DNA of 64,000 nucleotides from Protea cynaroides (lineage: Eukaryota > Streptophyta > Magnoliopsida > Proteales > Proteaceae), in NCBI GenBank assembly GCA_028583415.1, contig CM053272.1, positions 46,034,685 through 46,098,684 of the forward strand, written 5' to 3'. Under the pieces are notes generated by a model, which saw nothing but the letters and a program-made list of their open reading frames with translations, made no database searches and was not told the origin of the DNA. Shown piece after piece: positions 47,601 through 61,200 of the stretch (the stretch's first letter is position 1; each line of letters opens with the position of its first letter). Position numbers and translations under genes: made by a program.

Positions 47601-49224
47601 GATATCATTTGATCATCATTGTCTCGTGAACCTGACCGTGCACACAATTGGTCAAACCGATAGACATAATCTTCCATACTCATAGTGCCTTGTCGAAGAT
47701 TATTCAGCTGGTCATGCAACCTTCTTTGGAAGGATCGTGGCAAATATTTTTCTTTCAATTCTTCCTTCATCTCCTCCCAAGTAGTGGGTTCTCTACGACT
47801 CCTCATGAGACTATATTTATAGTTTCGCCACCAATCACGAGCACCCCCCACTAGTTTGGAGCGGGCCAATTGTAGCTTTCTAGGTTCGGGAAGGCTAAAC
47901 CAATCAAAGTAGTCATCTAAGGCATTCAGCCAATCTTGAAAGGCTTCAGGGTCTTGTCTCCCATGAAACTCCTTGAGGTCCATCCGTACTTTATGGGTTT
48001 GGTAACGGATAGGTTCATCATAGTCGTCATAGGGTGGGTTGTGGTATTCCTCTCTAGGGACTCTTTGAGGAGCCCTAAGAATACGTCTTGGCATTAGGTT
48101 GGCATTAAGGGCTTCCCTTCTAGGGGCTTCCACTCTAGCAGGCCTAGGATGATTTAGCTCCTCCAAATTACTCATTCTCCCATCCATGCTATCTAACTTG
48201 GCATCCATTTTGGCCAATCGTTGGAGAACCAGATTAACAAGGTCATTGGGATTGTTGGACTGATTAGGAGAGTTAGAACTCTCCTTAGCCATGCTCTGAT
48301 ACCAATTGATGGCAAAGAGGGTTCAAAGCAAGTCAAATTAACAAGCCCTTTTTGCTACAGGATCTTAATTCAGTCCAATGCAAAAAATCTGCAGAGAAAA
48401 GTAATGAAAAAACCCACTTATCTTGAAATCTAACCGTCAGAATTAGATGAAACTTGGTATGGATGACCTTTGTAATGATTGTGAACACCTTCTGAAGTTT
48501 GGGGAGGATCTGAAAAGAACTATAGGAGTTATGAGTCTCGAAAGCCTGCTGTACCAGTTTCCACCAAGCTTGGATAGCCCAGATTTAATGTTGCTTGCTG
48601 ATTGCACTTCACTTTCTCTAGTTTGTGTTGGGTGAAACAATAGCATATCAGATCATAGATAGAAAGCAAGTAAAAGAATCAAGAGGGAATGGAATCTGGT
48701 TGAGTCTCACAACCGTAGGAGACTCAACCATAAAATAAGAATTTAACTCTTCTTTTTTCTGGAAAATCTCACTCCTGCAGCCAGTCTGCATTCTCTTTAT
48801 TTATAGCTTTGAAACATTACAGATAAAATATGAAAGAACGAAATTTAGTAAAACCAACCTTCCTTTATAATTTAGGAAGACTCTAAAACAATAAAAATAG
48901 GAAAGTTTCTAAAAATTGGAATTAGGAAACTAAATTTTAGGCAAGTTTTAGTCTCCAAGCAACTAAGACTTCTAAACTAACTAGCCTAATTTTTAGGAAA
49001 CTAAACAATGGAAGTAAATAAACTGAAAATTAGGAAACTAATAAAAAGAGTCATAATTAATGCTGTTGGTACTGTTCACGTGAACAGTACCGCGTGAACA
49101 GTGTTCGCGTGAACAGTACCGCGTGAAGGTCGTGAACAGTGTTCACGTGAACAGTGTGGGTTGGGCCCATGTTGACACATCCTTGGGCTGATCCACTACT
49201 GGCTGGTCCTTGGACTGCATCAAG

Positions 49225-49279
<55 letters not shown>

Positions 49280-52200
49280 GATTCTGCTGTAGAAGGCAGA
49301 ATTTTTGTATGAATATTCTCCCTCCCCTGTCCATCTTTTTATGGTAGTAGAAAGCAACAGCCTAAAGGGGATGGGACTGCCACATGTCAACATGAAAGGG
49401 AATCCTACAACTAAAGAGATAAGAAGGAGAAGTCTAAATCTAATAATGAGAAGGGAACTCCACAGGATAAGGTGGAATCCCAAATCCCAATTACATAATG
49501 AGACTAAAAGAGGAAAGAAATAAGAAGATAAATGACTCATCCATAAGGCAGCCAGCCAGATGGATGGCACTAATTCCGAGATGGGCCATGTAGCTCATAT
49601 CAACTATGGGAATGGACCCTGGTTAATGGGTCCATTCCCTTATTAGACGTATTGTTAAACCCCCCTCAAGCCGGAGCGTATAAGTCACCCATGCCAAGCT
49701 TGGAGCAATTCAATTGAAATGTTGGACCCAATAAAGACTTTGTCAAGATATCAGCCAACTGATTTGAAGAGAAGAGGAGGGGGGTTACCAATAGTTTCTT
49801 CTCAACTGCATCATGGACAAAGTGACAATCAACTTCAATGTGCTTGGTACGCTCATGAAAAACAAGATTACTAGCAATGTGAATGACAACTTGATTGTCA
49901 CAAAACATCTTCAAAGGTTGAGGGAGTTACTGGGGATCCCAATTCTTGAAGAAGAGTTTTAACCACATGAGTTCAGCAACAGTATGAGCCATGGCACGAT
50001 GCTCAGCTTCAGCACTGGATCAAGCCTAATGGTTTGTTTCTTACTTCTCACATGATGAGATTTCCACCAACAAATGTACAATAACCAGTTGTGGACCTTT
50101 TTGCATCAGCACCAGCCCAATCAGAGTTTGAATACCCTATGAAAACAATGTGCTTATGGCGAAGATAAATAAGTCCTTTGCCTGGAGATTTCTTTAGGTA
50201 CTTTAATATACGACAAGTAGCACCCCAGTGAACTTGCTTGGGAGTTTGCATGAACTGCCTAACCACTCCAACAACGAAGGATATATCAAGTCTAGTAACA
50301 GTAAGATAGATAAGTTTATTGACAAGTCTCCTATATTGGTGTAAATCAGTAAAATCTTCGCTATCACTAGTTTCAAACTTCTGATGAGGATTCATTGATG
50401 TGTCAGCCGATTTACAACCAAATAATCTAGACTCGGTTAGTACATATTTCCTTTGAAAGAGGCTGATACCCTTAGTCCTTACTACTGTGGATAACTTAAA
50501 AGCTAAGAAAATAATGGAGGAGACCCAAATCTTTTATCTGAAACTGCTTGTGTAAGTAGGATTTGACCTCAGTAATACCATATTTATCATCTCCTGTAGT
50601 AACAATATCATTAACATAAACAACTATCATAACCACTTTAGAATGTCGGTGTTAGACAAACACAGAGTGATCAAAATAACACGGTGAGAAGCCACAATGT
50701 GTAATATCATAGCTAAATTTATCAAACTATGCACGTGGTGATTGTTTCAGCTGATAGATTGCTTTGTGTAGTTTGCAGACTTTCTTAGATTTCCCCCTTG
50801 GAGCAACATACCTTGGAGGTTGTTCCTTATACCCTGGTGATTGCTTCACTTGATAGAGAAGCCAATCGAAATTGATAGCCATGGAGATAATAACATGCAG
50901 AATTGAAATGAGTAACAAGAGAAAACGTCTCAAAGTAATCAACCCCATATGTTTGAGTAAACCTTTTGTAACAAGGGCGCCTTAAGGCTTCAATAGAACG
51001 AACCATCAGGGTTATGCTTAACAACGTAGACCCAGTGGTACGTACAACAGCCTTCTGGGCGGGCAGATCAACCAGAGTCCGTGTCCGACGAGAGTCCAAG
51101 GCATTTATCTCAGTGTCCATAGCCACCTTCCACCCTGGATGAGACCAGGCTTGGAGGTGGGAGGAAGAAAACAAAGATGGTAGATAGGGACAAAACAAGA
51201 TTATGTGCAAAGACGTTAGGATGGGAGGTAGTAACAAACCGTTCAATGGGGTATGTAATTAAGGACTTCTAGGTACAAGATCGCATACCTTTGCATAGAG
51301 TAACCGGTAAATCAGGAGCGATCGCAGTACTAGGGGTAGGCATGGTGGGGATGGAGCGGGAACCAGAGCTGGAGGACCAAACTTCTTGTGTCGCTGATAA
51401 ACCTACGATGGAGGTGGCGGAGTGGTGGAGTCTAAAGAGTCATCAGTAGGGGTGACCAATGGTAGTTGAGGCGAAGCCGCGAAGGAGCAGTAGGAGGAGT
51501 AATTGTAGGGACCGGTGTAGGATAGTAGTGTGTTCTTTAAAAAATGTGACATCAACACTAGCAAAATGATGGTGAGTAACCGAGTCATAGCACTTGTGGC
51601 CTTTTTGAGTTTGGAAATAACCAAGGAAGATGCACTTGACGGATCAAGGAGACAATTTACCGGTTGAGGCTATAACATATGGGCAAAACAGACATACCCG
51701 AACACATGAGGAGATACGGTAAATAAGGGTATAGTAAAATAGAGAATAGAGTACGGAACCTTGTTATGGAGGACAGAGGAAGACATTCGATTATTAAGAT
51801 AACATGCAACAAGAATAACATTACTCCAAAAATACTTAGGTAGAGGCCGAGCAACCTTTAGGATGTGTCTGTTTTTACGTTCAACAACTCCATTATGTTG
51901 GGGAGTGTAGGAGCAGCTAATATGATGAATCATGCCATTAGCAAATCAAAAGTTTGAGATGACACATTGAGTATATTTTAGTGCATTATCAGTACAAAAA
52001 GCACGGATAAAAATACCAAATTGAACTTCTATTTATTGGTAAAAACTCTTAAATACCTCAAGAAATTCGGAACGATCCTTAAGTGGATAAAGCCAGGTCA
52101 TCCTAGAGTGATCGTCTAACAAAACTAACAAAGTAATAGAAATTCAGTCTATTAGGGACATGACACGGTCCCCAAATATCAAAATGTACTAAAGAAAAAT

Positions 52201-55200
52201 GTGATGAATTTGTGGGACTCAGGTCAAGCAGGATAGGAGGAGCAGTGATGTTTGCCTTACCCAAATGCTTCACATTCGAGACGAGAGACGAACTTGCGGC
52301 TAGTTTTAAGTGACTTCATCTTGGAGAGTGATAAGTGACCAAGGTGGTAATCCCATTGAAGTGGAGTGGTAGTAGTGGATGTGGTTGCTGCGGTAGTAGT
52401 TGGTCACTTGGTCCATGTTCCAAGTAATAAAGGCCAGCCTGCTCAAGTCCGCCCCCAATCATTGCCCTGGTCTCGAGATCCTGAAAAAAGACAATAAAAA
52501 GGATAAAAATGTGACTGAACAATTTAGCAATTTAGTAGTTGACTAATAGAAACAAGGTTAAGAGGTAACTTAGGAACATGATGAATGGATGACACGGTCA
52601 TGAAAGGTGTTAGAGGAATTGTTCCATGCCCTGTCGAGTGGGTGGAGGATCCATCAGCAAGAAAAACAGGGACAGAGGTTGTAGTGTTTGTAAAGGAGGT
52701 AATAGATTAGACTTACCAGTCATATGACAAGAGGCTCCAGAATCAATTTGGTTTGATACGGCAAGGCTGCTAGGAGCAGGAGCCATGGTTCAAAATCTGG
52801 GCGAGATCTCGAGATTCTTGAAGTTCTCGAATAGGTCAAGACGAGATCTCACACGAGACCTTGTCTCGACCAGTCTCGACAGTTTTCGACATTTTTGACT
52901 AGTTCTTGACTGGTTTTGACATAATGTATGAATTATGATTGTATGGTGTACTTGACTACTTTGGATTTTTTGATTATGACTATTAAATAATTAAGTGCTA
53001 TTATATTTATTCTTCTCCTAAAATATAATTTTACTGGTTCATTTGGCCTTCTTGATCTCTTACTAGTGTAACATTATGTAGAATAGCCAATATTACCCTA
53101 GGTTTACATCTGAATTTCAGATTGACACTGCTAAACATAAGTGTAAACCCAAACAACCACCATGTGTAATTTTATTTTTTACAATTTTATGGTTTAAATA
53201 TGTTTATGTATGCTAAAATAGGGTTTCCTTGGAGTATCATGTCTTAAAATGACCATTTTAGCCCTGAAACACAATTTTTTAGCCTTTGTAGGGTTTTTAC
53301 ACTGTCTCGCCGAGATCTCGAGATCTCGGTTCTCTCTGTTTTCCCAGGGGGTCGAGATACCTTCGAGATTTGAACCTTGCTAGAGTAGGAGCAAGAGTAG
53401 GAGCATCATCAATAGTAGCATAGTTGGCTAGAGCATTAGTCCATTCAGGGTGACCATACTTGTCCCAACAGGTATCAGTGTTGTGATTAGTCTTCCCACA
53501 ATGAATACAATACCTGTTGGCCTTGTCAGAGTTGGACCCGCTAGTCCTATGACCAGGAGAGCCACGACCACATCCTTGGGCCACGCCGTAGCCTCGACCA
53601 GAGGAGGAGCCTCGGCTTGCATATAAGGCATAATTATCTTTAGCAGTAGTAGAATCATTCTGAGGCACCAATCGTTGAAGATGAAAGAATGTCTCATTGA
53701 GAGTAAGAATCTTCTCTTCAGCTAGAAGCTGACTTTTCGCTGATTGATATTCAGAGGGAAGATCAGCCAAGAACTTGGCCACATAAAATTCTGCTTGTTG
53801 GGATTTAAGTTGTTTGAGATCAGTAGTGAGAGGTTGAACATCTTCTCATAGAGGTCATAAATCCTGGAAATATTATTTTCTTAGGCATAACTAGCATGGA
53901 GGTCTGTCCATATTGCCTTAGCCCTTAGCAGTCTTATGAAACATTACATTACAGACAATAGAGGGATCGATACTGCCCGCAACCAGGTCTGGAGACTGGA
54001 GAGTGGAGTTTTCATGAATCCATTCATCATAGGTCTTAATAGCTGCGGCATCCTTGGAGTCATTAGTGGAGGGTCATCTGTAAGCTATTGGAGTTTACCT
54101 TTAGAATGAATGTAAGCACAGACAGCTTGAGCTCATAAGAGGCAGTTAGAAGCACCTTTTAACTTAATAGTGGTAATTTGGACATGATGGGTACTGTCTG
54201 AAGATGGCCTGGAATCAGCCATAGATACTAGACCAGTAGTTGAAGGAAGAGCAGTAAGGAGTTTGTGAAAATATCACCAGTAGGGTAGAGCTTTGTGGCA
54301 GTACGAGAGCAATAGAACAGTAACAGTAACTAATGGATCAGCAGCAGAGACTTGATGATGGTAAATCTGGATGGCAGCACCAGAAATTTAATACCAGTTG
54401 CAGATCAGATCGTGATATTTTCTGCAGTAGTAGATTGCTGGTACTAGTAGAAGAACAGCAGCGATAGAGCAGCAGCAGTAACAATAGTTCAGATCAGGCT
54501 AGTTAGCCTGACCAGATCTGATCATATCAGATCAATGTCAACAGCAGTGGTAGGGCAGATCAGCGACATATAAAAAGAATAGAACACAGCAGCAGCAGAT
54601 CAGATCTAATTGAGTACAGAACAGTGGCAGCAGCAGTAACAAGAGATCAGATCAGGTTAGGCTAGATCAGAGCTGATCATATCAGATCAATATCGACAGC
54701 AATAGGCCAGGTCAGCAACATGTGAAAATAATAAAACACAGCAGCAGCAGATCGAGGACAGCAGTATAGTAGTAGTGGCAGATCAGCAAATCATCAATGA
54801 GAGTAGTAGATCAGTAGCAGACATACCCAGTTTTCAATCTATGACATTATAACTGGGTTTTAAGTATAGTAGAAGAGCAGCATAGGTTGCTGCAACCAAG
54901 AATGGGAGCTTCTTAGAAGACTGTCAAAGCAGCACTGAAGAGGATGCTCAAGATGATGGAAGAAGCTCTGATACCATGTAACTTGTAACAAAATAAGCAA
55001 ACCAGAAACCTAGAAGAAGTAAGAAGAAGAAGAGCAAGAGAGAGAGAGAGAGAGAGACGATTTTGCTGTAGAAGGCAGAATCGTTGATGAATACTCTCCT
55101 TCCCCTGTCCATCTATTTATAGTAGTAGAAAGCAACAACCTAAAGGGGATGGGACTGCCACATGTATGACTGGGAGTCCCACAAACTAAAGCAATAAGAA

Positions 55201-58200
55201 GGAGAAGTCTTAATCTAGTAATGAGAAGGGAACTCCACAAGGTAAGCTGGAGTCCCAATCACATAATGAGACTAAAAGAGGAAAGAAATAAGAAGATAAA
55301 GGACTCATCCATAAGGCAGCCAGCAAGCTGGATGTCACTAATCCTGAGATAAGATTGGCCCCATCTAGCCCATATCGACAATGGAAATGGAGCCTGGTGA
55401 ATGGGTCCATTCCCTTATAGAGATATTGTCAACAATATTAATGCAACCTGTATTCTAAAGGTCTAAATTAGGAGCCTGCAAGAGGTGGGATTGCCAGACA
55501 AAGCATGGTAGATATGATATAGGAATAAATGGAAAATATGACTGGACTATTCAAAGAATACTTATTGCAGAACTAGAGAATAAAATCAATTAAAAGGAAA
55601 AATGAATTATTCAGGGATGACAAAAAAAAATTGAAATTATCAGAATTAGGGAAAATAGAAAGAAATCTGATAGTTTGGAATTCAAGATGACCAAAGGAAT
55701 TAAAAACAGACCATGCGTGTGGCCTTACCAGTACTCCTACTACTAACATAGGACTGATACTTGAACCAAAAGCTCCAAATAGTACTAACTGATGAACTTC
55801 CCTACTACTAGGAATCGCTCAAATAAAGTAAGCTGGACTGAGGTTAGGAAAGCCATGACTAATTTTTCCTCTTATTTCTGTTTTGTACTTCATCAGATAG
55901 AGATGTTGAAATCACTCTTTGTGAAGGATTTCAGTCAATATTGTAGCCTTGTAGGATATACTGGGCAACCCAAGTAAAAGGGGGGGATTTTTTATTTTTT
56001 ATTTTTTTTTTTTTTGGGGGGGGTTGTGAATTGGAACTATAATGGGGAATTTGAGCAATTAATTTTTTTTCCCAATTCTAACCCGAAGATCCATAGTGTG
56101 TAGATGCGCAAAGATCACAAGAATCTAATGGTGAAGGGGTAGATAGACAATGAGGATTACACAATCAATTTTAGAGTGGTACGGCAATCTTGCCTACATC
56201 CACCACCAAGTACCTCACTTAGCTTTTCCACCAATTCCTTTCCAAGGTAGAATGAAACCTTAGGCCAATAGTTTCCACGGTTCATTATTAACCCAAGTGG
56301 TTTCCTAGGATCACCACTATAAAACCCGAAGATCACCCTTTTCATCAACCAAATTGGGGACACCCAATTCCCTTACACACTTCCAATGAAGTGGAAAAGT
56401 AAGGCTCTTAATAGCCAAATTTACAAAGTAAAAGCTCAAACAACTAACCTCTTTCAAAGGTTGGATTTACAAGATTTTAGCTCCTTGATCCCAATGCTCA
56501 CAACCCACTAAATGACATTCGAGTTGAAGTGCCAAAAGTTTTTGGAAACATCCCCTAAGTCTCCCATTTATATGAGAACCACAACAGTAAAAAAAAAAAA
56601 ATATGGCTGTTAGAGCTGCTAACAGCTCTTTTTTATATAGAGCCAGTCTACTGGTTGTAGATTCGGGTCCTCGGCTCATCAAGTAACTGTTGAAAAACGA
56701 GCTGTTGGGTTGTTTTATGATATGCCAGTCGACCACCTTGGAAGTCTGGTAGTTTGCCTCTGTAACTAGGCTAAGGAACAATGCTCTCAGTAAGTGCCCA
56801 GATGATCTCAGGGTTGACCGTTCTTGCATCTGACTGTAGACATCTTCCTCTCAGTAAGTTGCGTCCACCACTTCACCCTGGTCGGTCCTCCGCCTTGGCC
56901 CCAACAGGTCGTCCAGGTTTTTGTCCTGATGATTGTTTTTTGGGCCTGTTGGGCTGATTGTTGGCACTTGGACAACTTAATGAGCTGACCTTCATTCCAT
57001 ACCATAAATGCCATTGTTGGTCCACCTAGCTGATCAAATGACAAAGTCGAAGTCTACCTTTAGGCTCAATTTGACTTAGTCTAGCCTAGTTATGTGGGTG
57101 ACTTAATAAGCACTTAGATCAATACATTCTAGGATCATCTAAGCAATTATAAGTGAAATGCACAATCCTAGGATACATTGAAAAATATAAGAAATCTTTA
57201 ATCTTCATTTGGAGATGCTTGAATCTTCATGGTTGGCTTGACTTGGTCTTCATTCTTAAATTCCACCACCAACACGTGAATTGTGTCACTTGAGTTTGTT
57301 TGAAGTCTTCACTTGGGCACGTTGAAGTCCTCTCGAATATGCCACTTGTTCCTGGGCTTCAATGACATGGTAGGCAAATGTTACTTTGACCTTTTCACAA
57401 TTCAACTATGTTTGTTAGCCCCAAAACACATAACAAGTTAAATCATGAAATGTTTACCTCATCAAATATTCTCCATCCATGGATTAGTGAAAAACTTATA
57501 CTTGCAAGTATTTTGGTTTTGCTAAAAGTACATTTTCATTGCTTGGTAAAAAAAACCAAAATAGTACATTTCAGACAATTTGAATACCAGATTTCTGATT
57601 TAAAAAAGAAAAAGTCCAAGTTAGCTCAGTGTTAAAGTCGCTTGTTTGTAGTCACTGAACCTGAGATTGAATTCTGTATTCACCTCTCTTCTGCTCCACC
57701 TGGCTGGCACCCATAGTGCTTGTAGAGTAGGAAAATCAATTACATGGGACTCAGAAAATAAAAAACAAAAAGAATGATAACAGTGCTTTATCAAATAGTG
57801 CCTACATTGACACAAATATTGATGGCAGTCCTGCTGTGAAATACTTCTTTTCCTTCTAGCATTACTTTGTGTACATTACAGAATAAGAAATAGTTATTGT
57901 GCATATAAATTCAGAAGTGAGATGCCAAACACAAACTGAAATCAAGGAACTTCGAAGATACATTTGGTCTCTAGGAGATGGTTGGCACTCACAAGTCCAG
58001 TAATAATTCATTTTCACCAAATTGTGCTGCATAATGGCAGAGTAGATTGGGCTGTCAACAGATCTGAAGATCTGAACCTCATCTGATTATAGTGTTGCAA
58101 TAAGGCTTTGATCCAATCAAGAGTGATTCAATTAGTAATTGAATAAAATCTAGTAATGCCTTGATCCAATCTGATTTACCACTCACATACATATTACATA

Positions 58201-61200
58201 TTATCTATATTAGCAGTTCATACATAATATTTAATTCGTTGGTTCAATCTGATTTACCACTCACATACATATTACATATATCTATCTTAGCTGTTCATAC
58301 ATATTACAATCAAGAAACTTCAAAGATACATTTGGTCTGTAGGAGATGGTTGGCGCTCACAAGTCCACTAATAATTCATGTTCACCAAATTGTGCTGCAT
58401 CAAGGCAGAGTAGAATGGGCTGTCAACAGATCTGAAGATCTGAACCTCATCTGATTATATGCAATAAGGCTTTGATCTGATCAAGAGTGATTCAATTAGT
58501 AATTGAATAAAATCTAGTAATGCCTTGATCCAATCTGATTTACCACTCACATAATACATATATCTATATTAGCAGTTCATACATAATGTTTAATTCGTTG
58601 GTTCTGAAATTTTTAGAAGACGTGTTTGTCTTTTAGTTGGAGCTGAAAATATCTTTATATATTTTCGTCATCATTTTTGTCCAGAGAGTGTATTTAAATT
58701 CTCTAAAACATGAGGTATTATGTATTTGGATTGTTGATGTTTGAATTTTTGTTGATTCGGATCACTTATCGGTGACCCATGTAATTATCAGATTGGGTTG
58801 GATTAGAACTGCAAAATTCCTTATTGGGTTTGGATTTCTGATTCAAATCTGACCCATTGATAGCCTGCCCTAGCCTGCACACAATATGGTTGGATTAATG
58901 ATGCAGTCAATTAAGGGGTCTAGGATGAGCTTGGCTTTTTACAGGTAATCTGAGCTTCTCTGCTGACTCAGCTGAGGCCGAAGCACTTTGGGATGCAATT
59001 CTCCTTGCCAGGCTCTTCAACATTCAACATCCAATTTTCTGCTAGGACTGCTAGACGCTGGTGGCTTTCGTTACCGCTCACCCTGTTCCCTCGACTGGGC
59101 AGCACGTTCGGTTGCTGAAGATGTGCCATCACTCCTCTCTCTCTCTCTCTTCTTTCTGTTTCCGGTACATTCCTCGCACTAAAAATGTTAGAGGTCAATT
59201 TTCTAGCCAAAGGTGCTTTGCAACTGTGGCTTAGTCAGCTATGGTGTTCCGCACCCCCAACTCTCTCTGTAAATACATCGTTGTTTGTGATGAGGAGGAT
59301 ATCTCCTGATGCTTTCTTATAAATAATAAATTCTCGTTAGTAAAAGAGTCTGCAAAAAAATCGTTAGGCCTTGGGTCCAGGTAAATGACATGTTTTTATA
59401 ATAAAACAAAGTCTCCACGAGAGCTTGGTGGCCTGTGACAACCAAGTCATGATCTAGTTTCTATATATTTTTCTGTTACAATCTGTGTACTTGACCCTAC
59501 TGCGAGACCTGATCCCTTTAAATAACCACCGTTCACCTTTATCTACCATATTTTCTCATCTGTAACCAGAGCTTGCTCCAGCCAGTAGGACTTACGTTGA
59601 ACTTACCAAAACATTAAATCAATTAACAATTAAACAGTCTCAAATCCATCACTCATAACACTTTTCCCTATGCCCTATTCCTACTTTAAACACCTCTTAT
59701 GCTGTGATTGGATCATCTGGGCCAAAGTTTATCCTGTTCAAATGACCTTACGTTTATTGGAAAGCAGCCTTGCACATGCCAGAGATTCTGATGGCTTGGG
59801 TTAAAAGATCATCATGTTGGAAAAAACCCTAGATGGACTGTACAGATGCAGCTATGCCAGTTATAGACTAGGTTTCCAGCATGTTTCACTATCTCGGTTT
59901 TCCCTTCAATGGTTGGATGAACACTATTAAAATCTTCTCTATTCAACATGTTATTTTGATGTTGGCTGAAAATAAGCTTCTGGGGTCGTGAAAACCATAT
60001 GTGGAATGAAGTCATTAGTCATGTCAAAATGGTGCTATAGACAGTTGCTGTTTGATTATGCTAGACTATTCTGTCTGATTTAGATTTGAGACCCCCTTAT
60101 TAATTGCTGTTTTTCAGGTAAGAGCTTAAAATAAAAGCCATAGAATGTGCCGATTCAGTTTCTAATAGAGCTTAAGTTAATCATTTCCTGCATTTGATTG
60201 ATATGGCACAAGTAAAGCCATTTTGTATACTTTGTAGTTGGTCAGTCTGAGAATGAGAAACTTTATTGTTTGATATCGTATCTGTGGTAACTAAAAAATG
60301 GACCTGTCTTTTGTGAATATCTGTTCTCATTCTCTTCATCTGCCTTACGTGTATTTCATTTCACCAGCTAATTTAATAGAAGTATCCATTTCGGAAAAAT
60401 TGGAGCAAGTTTTCTATAACTTCCTGCCTGGTTTCTTTTTGTATCATTTTGAGCTGTGCTAATCATGTTTTGCCTTGCAGGCAGATTTTGATTTATGCTC
60501 CGAGTGTTATAATGATGGAAAGTTTGACTCTGGCATGTCCCCAGCTGATTTCATTCTCATGGAACCTGCTGAGGTTCCTGGTGTAAGTGGGGGTAGTTGG
60601 ACAGATCAGGAGACTCTCCTGCTTCTGGAAGCCCTGGAGCTTTATGGAGAAAACTGGAATGAGATTGCTGAACATGTAGCCACAAAAACCAAAGCTCAAT
60701 GTATCTTGCATTTTGTTCAAATGCCGATTGAGGATATGTTTTTGGAGGGTACAGATGATTTTGATTCCCGTAGCCATGGAAATACAAATCCAGGTTCAAC
60801 CAATAATCATTCATCTGCTCTGAAGGATGTTCCAGAAACAACAAAGAGCAAAGGCACAGGCAACGAGGAGAGCAAAGGCACAGGCAATGAGGAGAGCATA
60901 AGTACAACCAATGAAGAGAGCAAAAGCACCGCCAATGAGGAGGGCAAAGTTACAGTCAATGAGGAGAGTAAAAGCAAAGCCAATGAGAGCAAAAGTGCAG
61001 CCAATGAGGACCAATCCTTTTCTTCACAAATGGATACGTCAAAGTCAAAAGATGGAAGTCAAGTAAAGGTTGCTTCAGATTTGGATACTGACTATGCACT
61101 AAATGCCATGAAGGAAGCATTTCAGGCTGTTAACTCTCTTCCTGAGCCTGGAGGTTCATTTTCATTTGCTGAAGCAGGGAACCCTGTAATGGCACTGGTA

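Larger units (their letters stand above)
45904..49222 (-). mobile_element. Compact gag-only LTR retroelement (TR-GAG type)
   Basis: The element is flanked by the perfect target duplication AGGAG (45899-45903 and 49223-49227) and sits inside the 3' LTR of the copia element. Its LTRs are 48307-49222 (5', 916 bp) and 45904-46781 (3', 878 bp). They are very similar apart from a palindrome-array length change, so the insertion is young. Termini are TGATG...CATCA. The PBS TTGGTATCAGAGCATGG (tRNA-Met) follows two bases after the LTR, and the polypurine tract AAGTGGGGGGAG precedes the 3' LTR. The internal region is 1525 bp and encodes only gag. A TATA-like TATAAATA lies in each LTR (near 46397 and 48800). 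Mobilisation would need enzymes from a related autonomous element. Confidence 0.93.
45844..55434 (-). mobile_element. Ty1/copia retrotransposon, degenerate, with nested insertions
   Basis: The outer boundaries carry the perfect 5-bp target duplication ATATT (45839-45843 and 55435-55439). The 5' LTR is 54977-55434 (458 bp); the 3' LTR is 45844-45903 plus about 49228-49660, split by a gag-only element. The primer-binding site TGGTATCAGAGC follows the 5' LTR (54976-54965) and matches initiator tRNA-Met. In minus-strand order: gag with zinc knuckle CIHCGKTNHNTDTCWDKYG (53297-53782), protease DSGASCHMTG (about 52720-52745), integrase PQHNGVVERKNRHI (about 51670-51933), RT pieces (50727-51246), RNase H ADAKRSTTGYC (50048-50395) and HIEVDCHFVHD (49666-49914). 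Stops and frameshifts throughout show it is inactive. Net length without later insertions is close to a normal copia element. Confidence 0.9.
42948..60480 (+). other. Giant intron 2 of SWI3D (17.5 kb)
   Basis: The donor is GAAGCAG/gtgggt and the acceptor TGCCTTGCAG/GCAGAT. Codons on the two sides join without phase change inside the ZZ finger. Contents: RTE-type LINE tail and L1-like fragments (43.4-44.0 kb), a copia element with a nested gag-only element (45844-55434), a tRNA-like SINE (57.6 kb), a tandem duplication (57.9-58.6 kb) and a LINE RNase H end (58.9-59.35 kb). I see no gene in the rest. Confidence 0.9.

Noticed and set aside
60557..61014. Several minus ORFs rich in Leu/Ala/Cys
   Set aside because: They are antisense to the SWI3D SANT exon and its tandem repeat.
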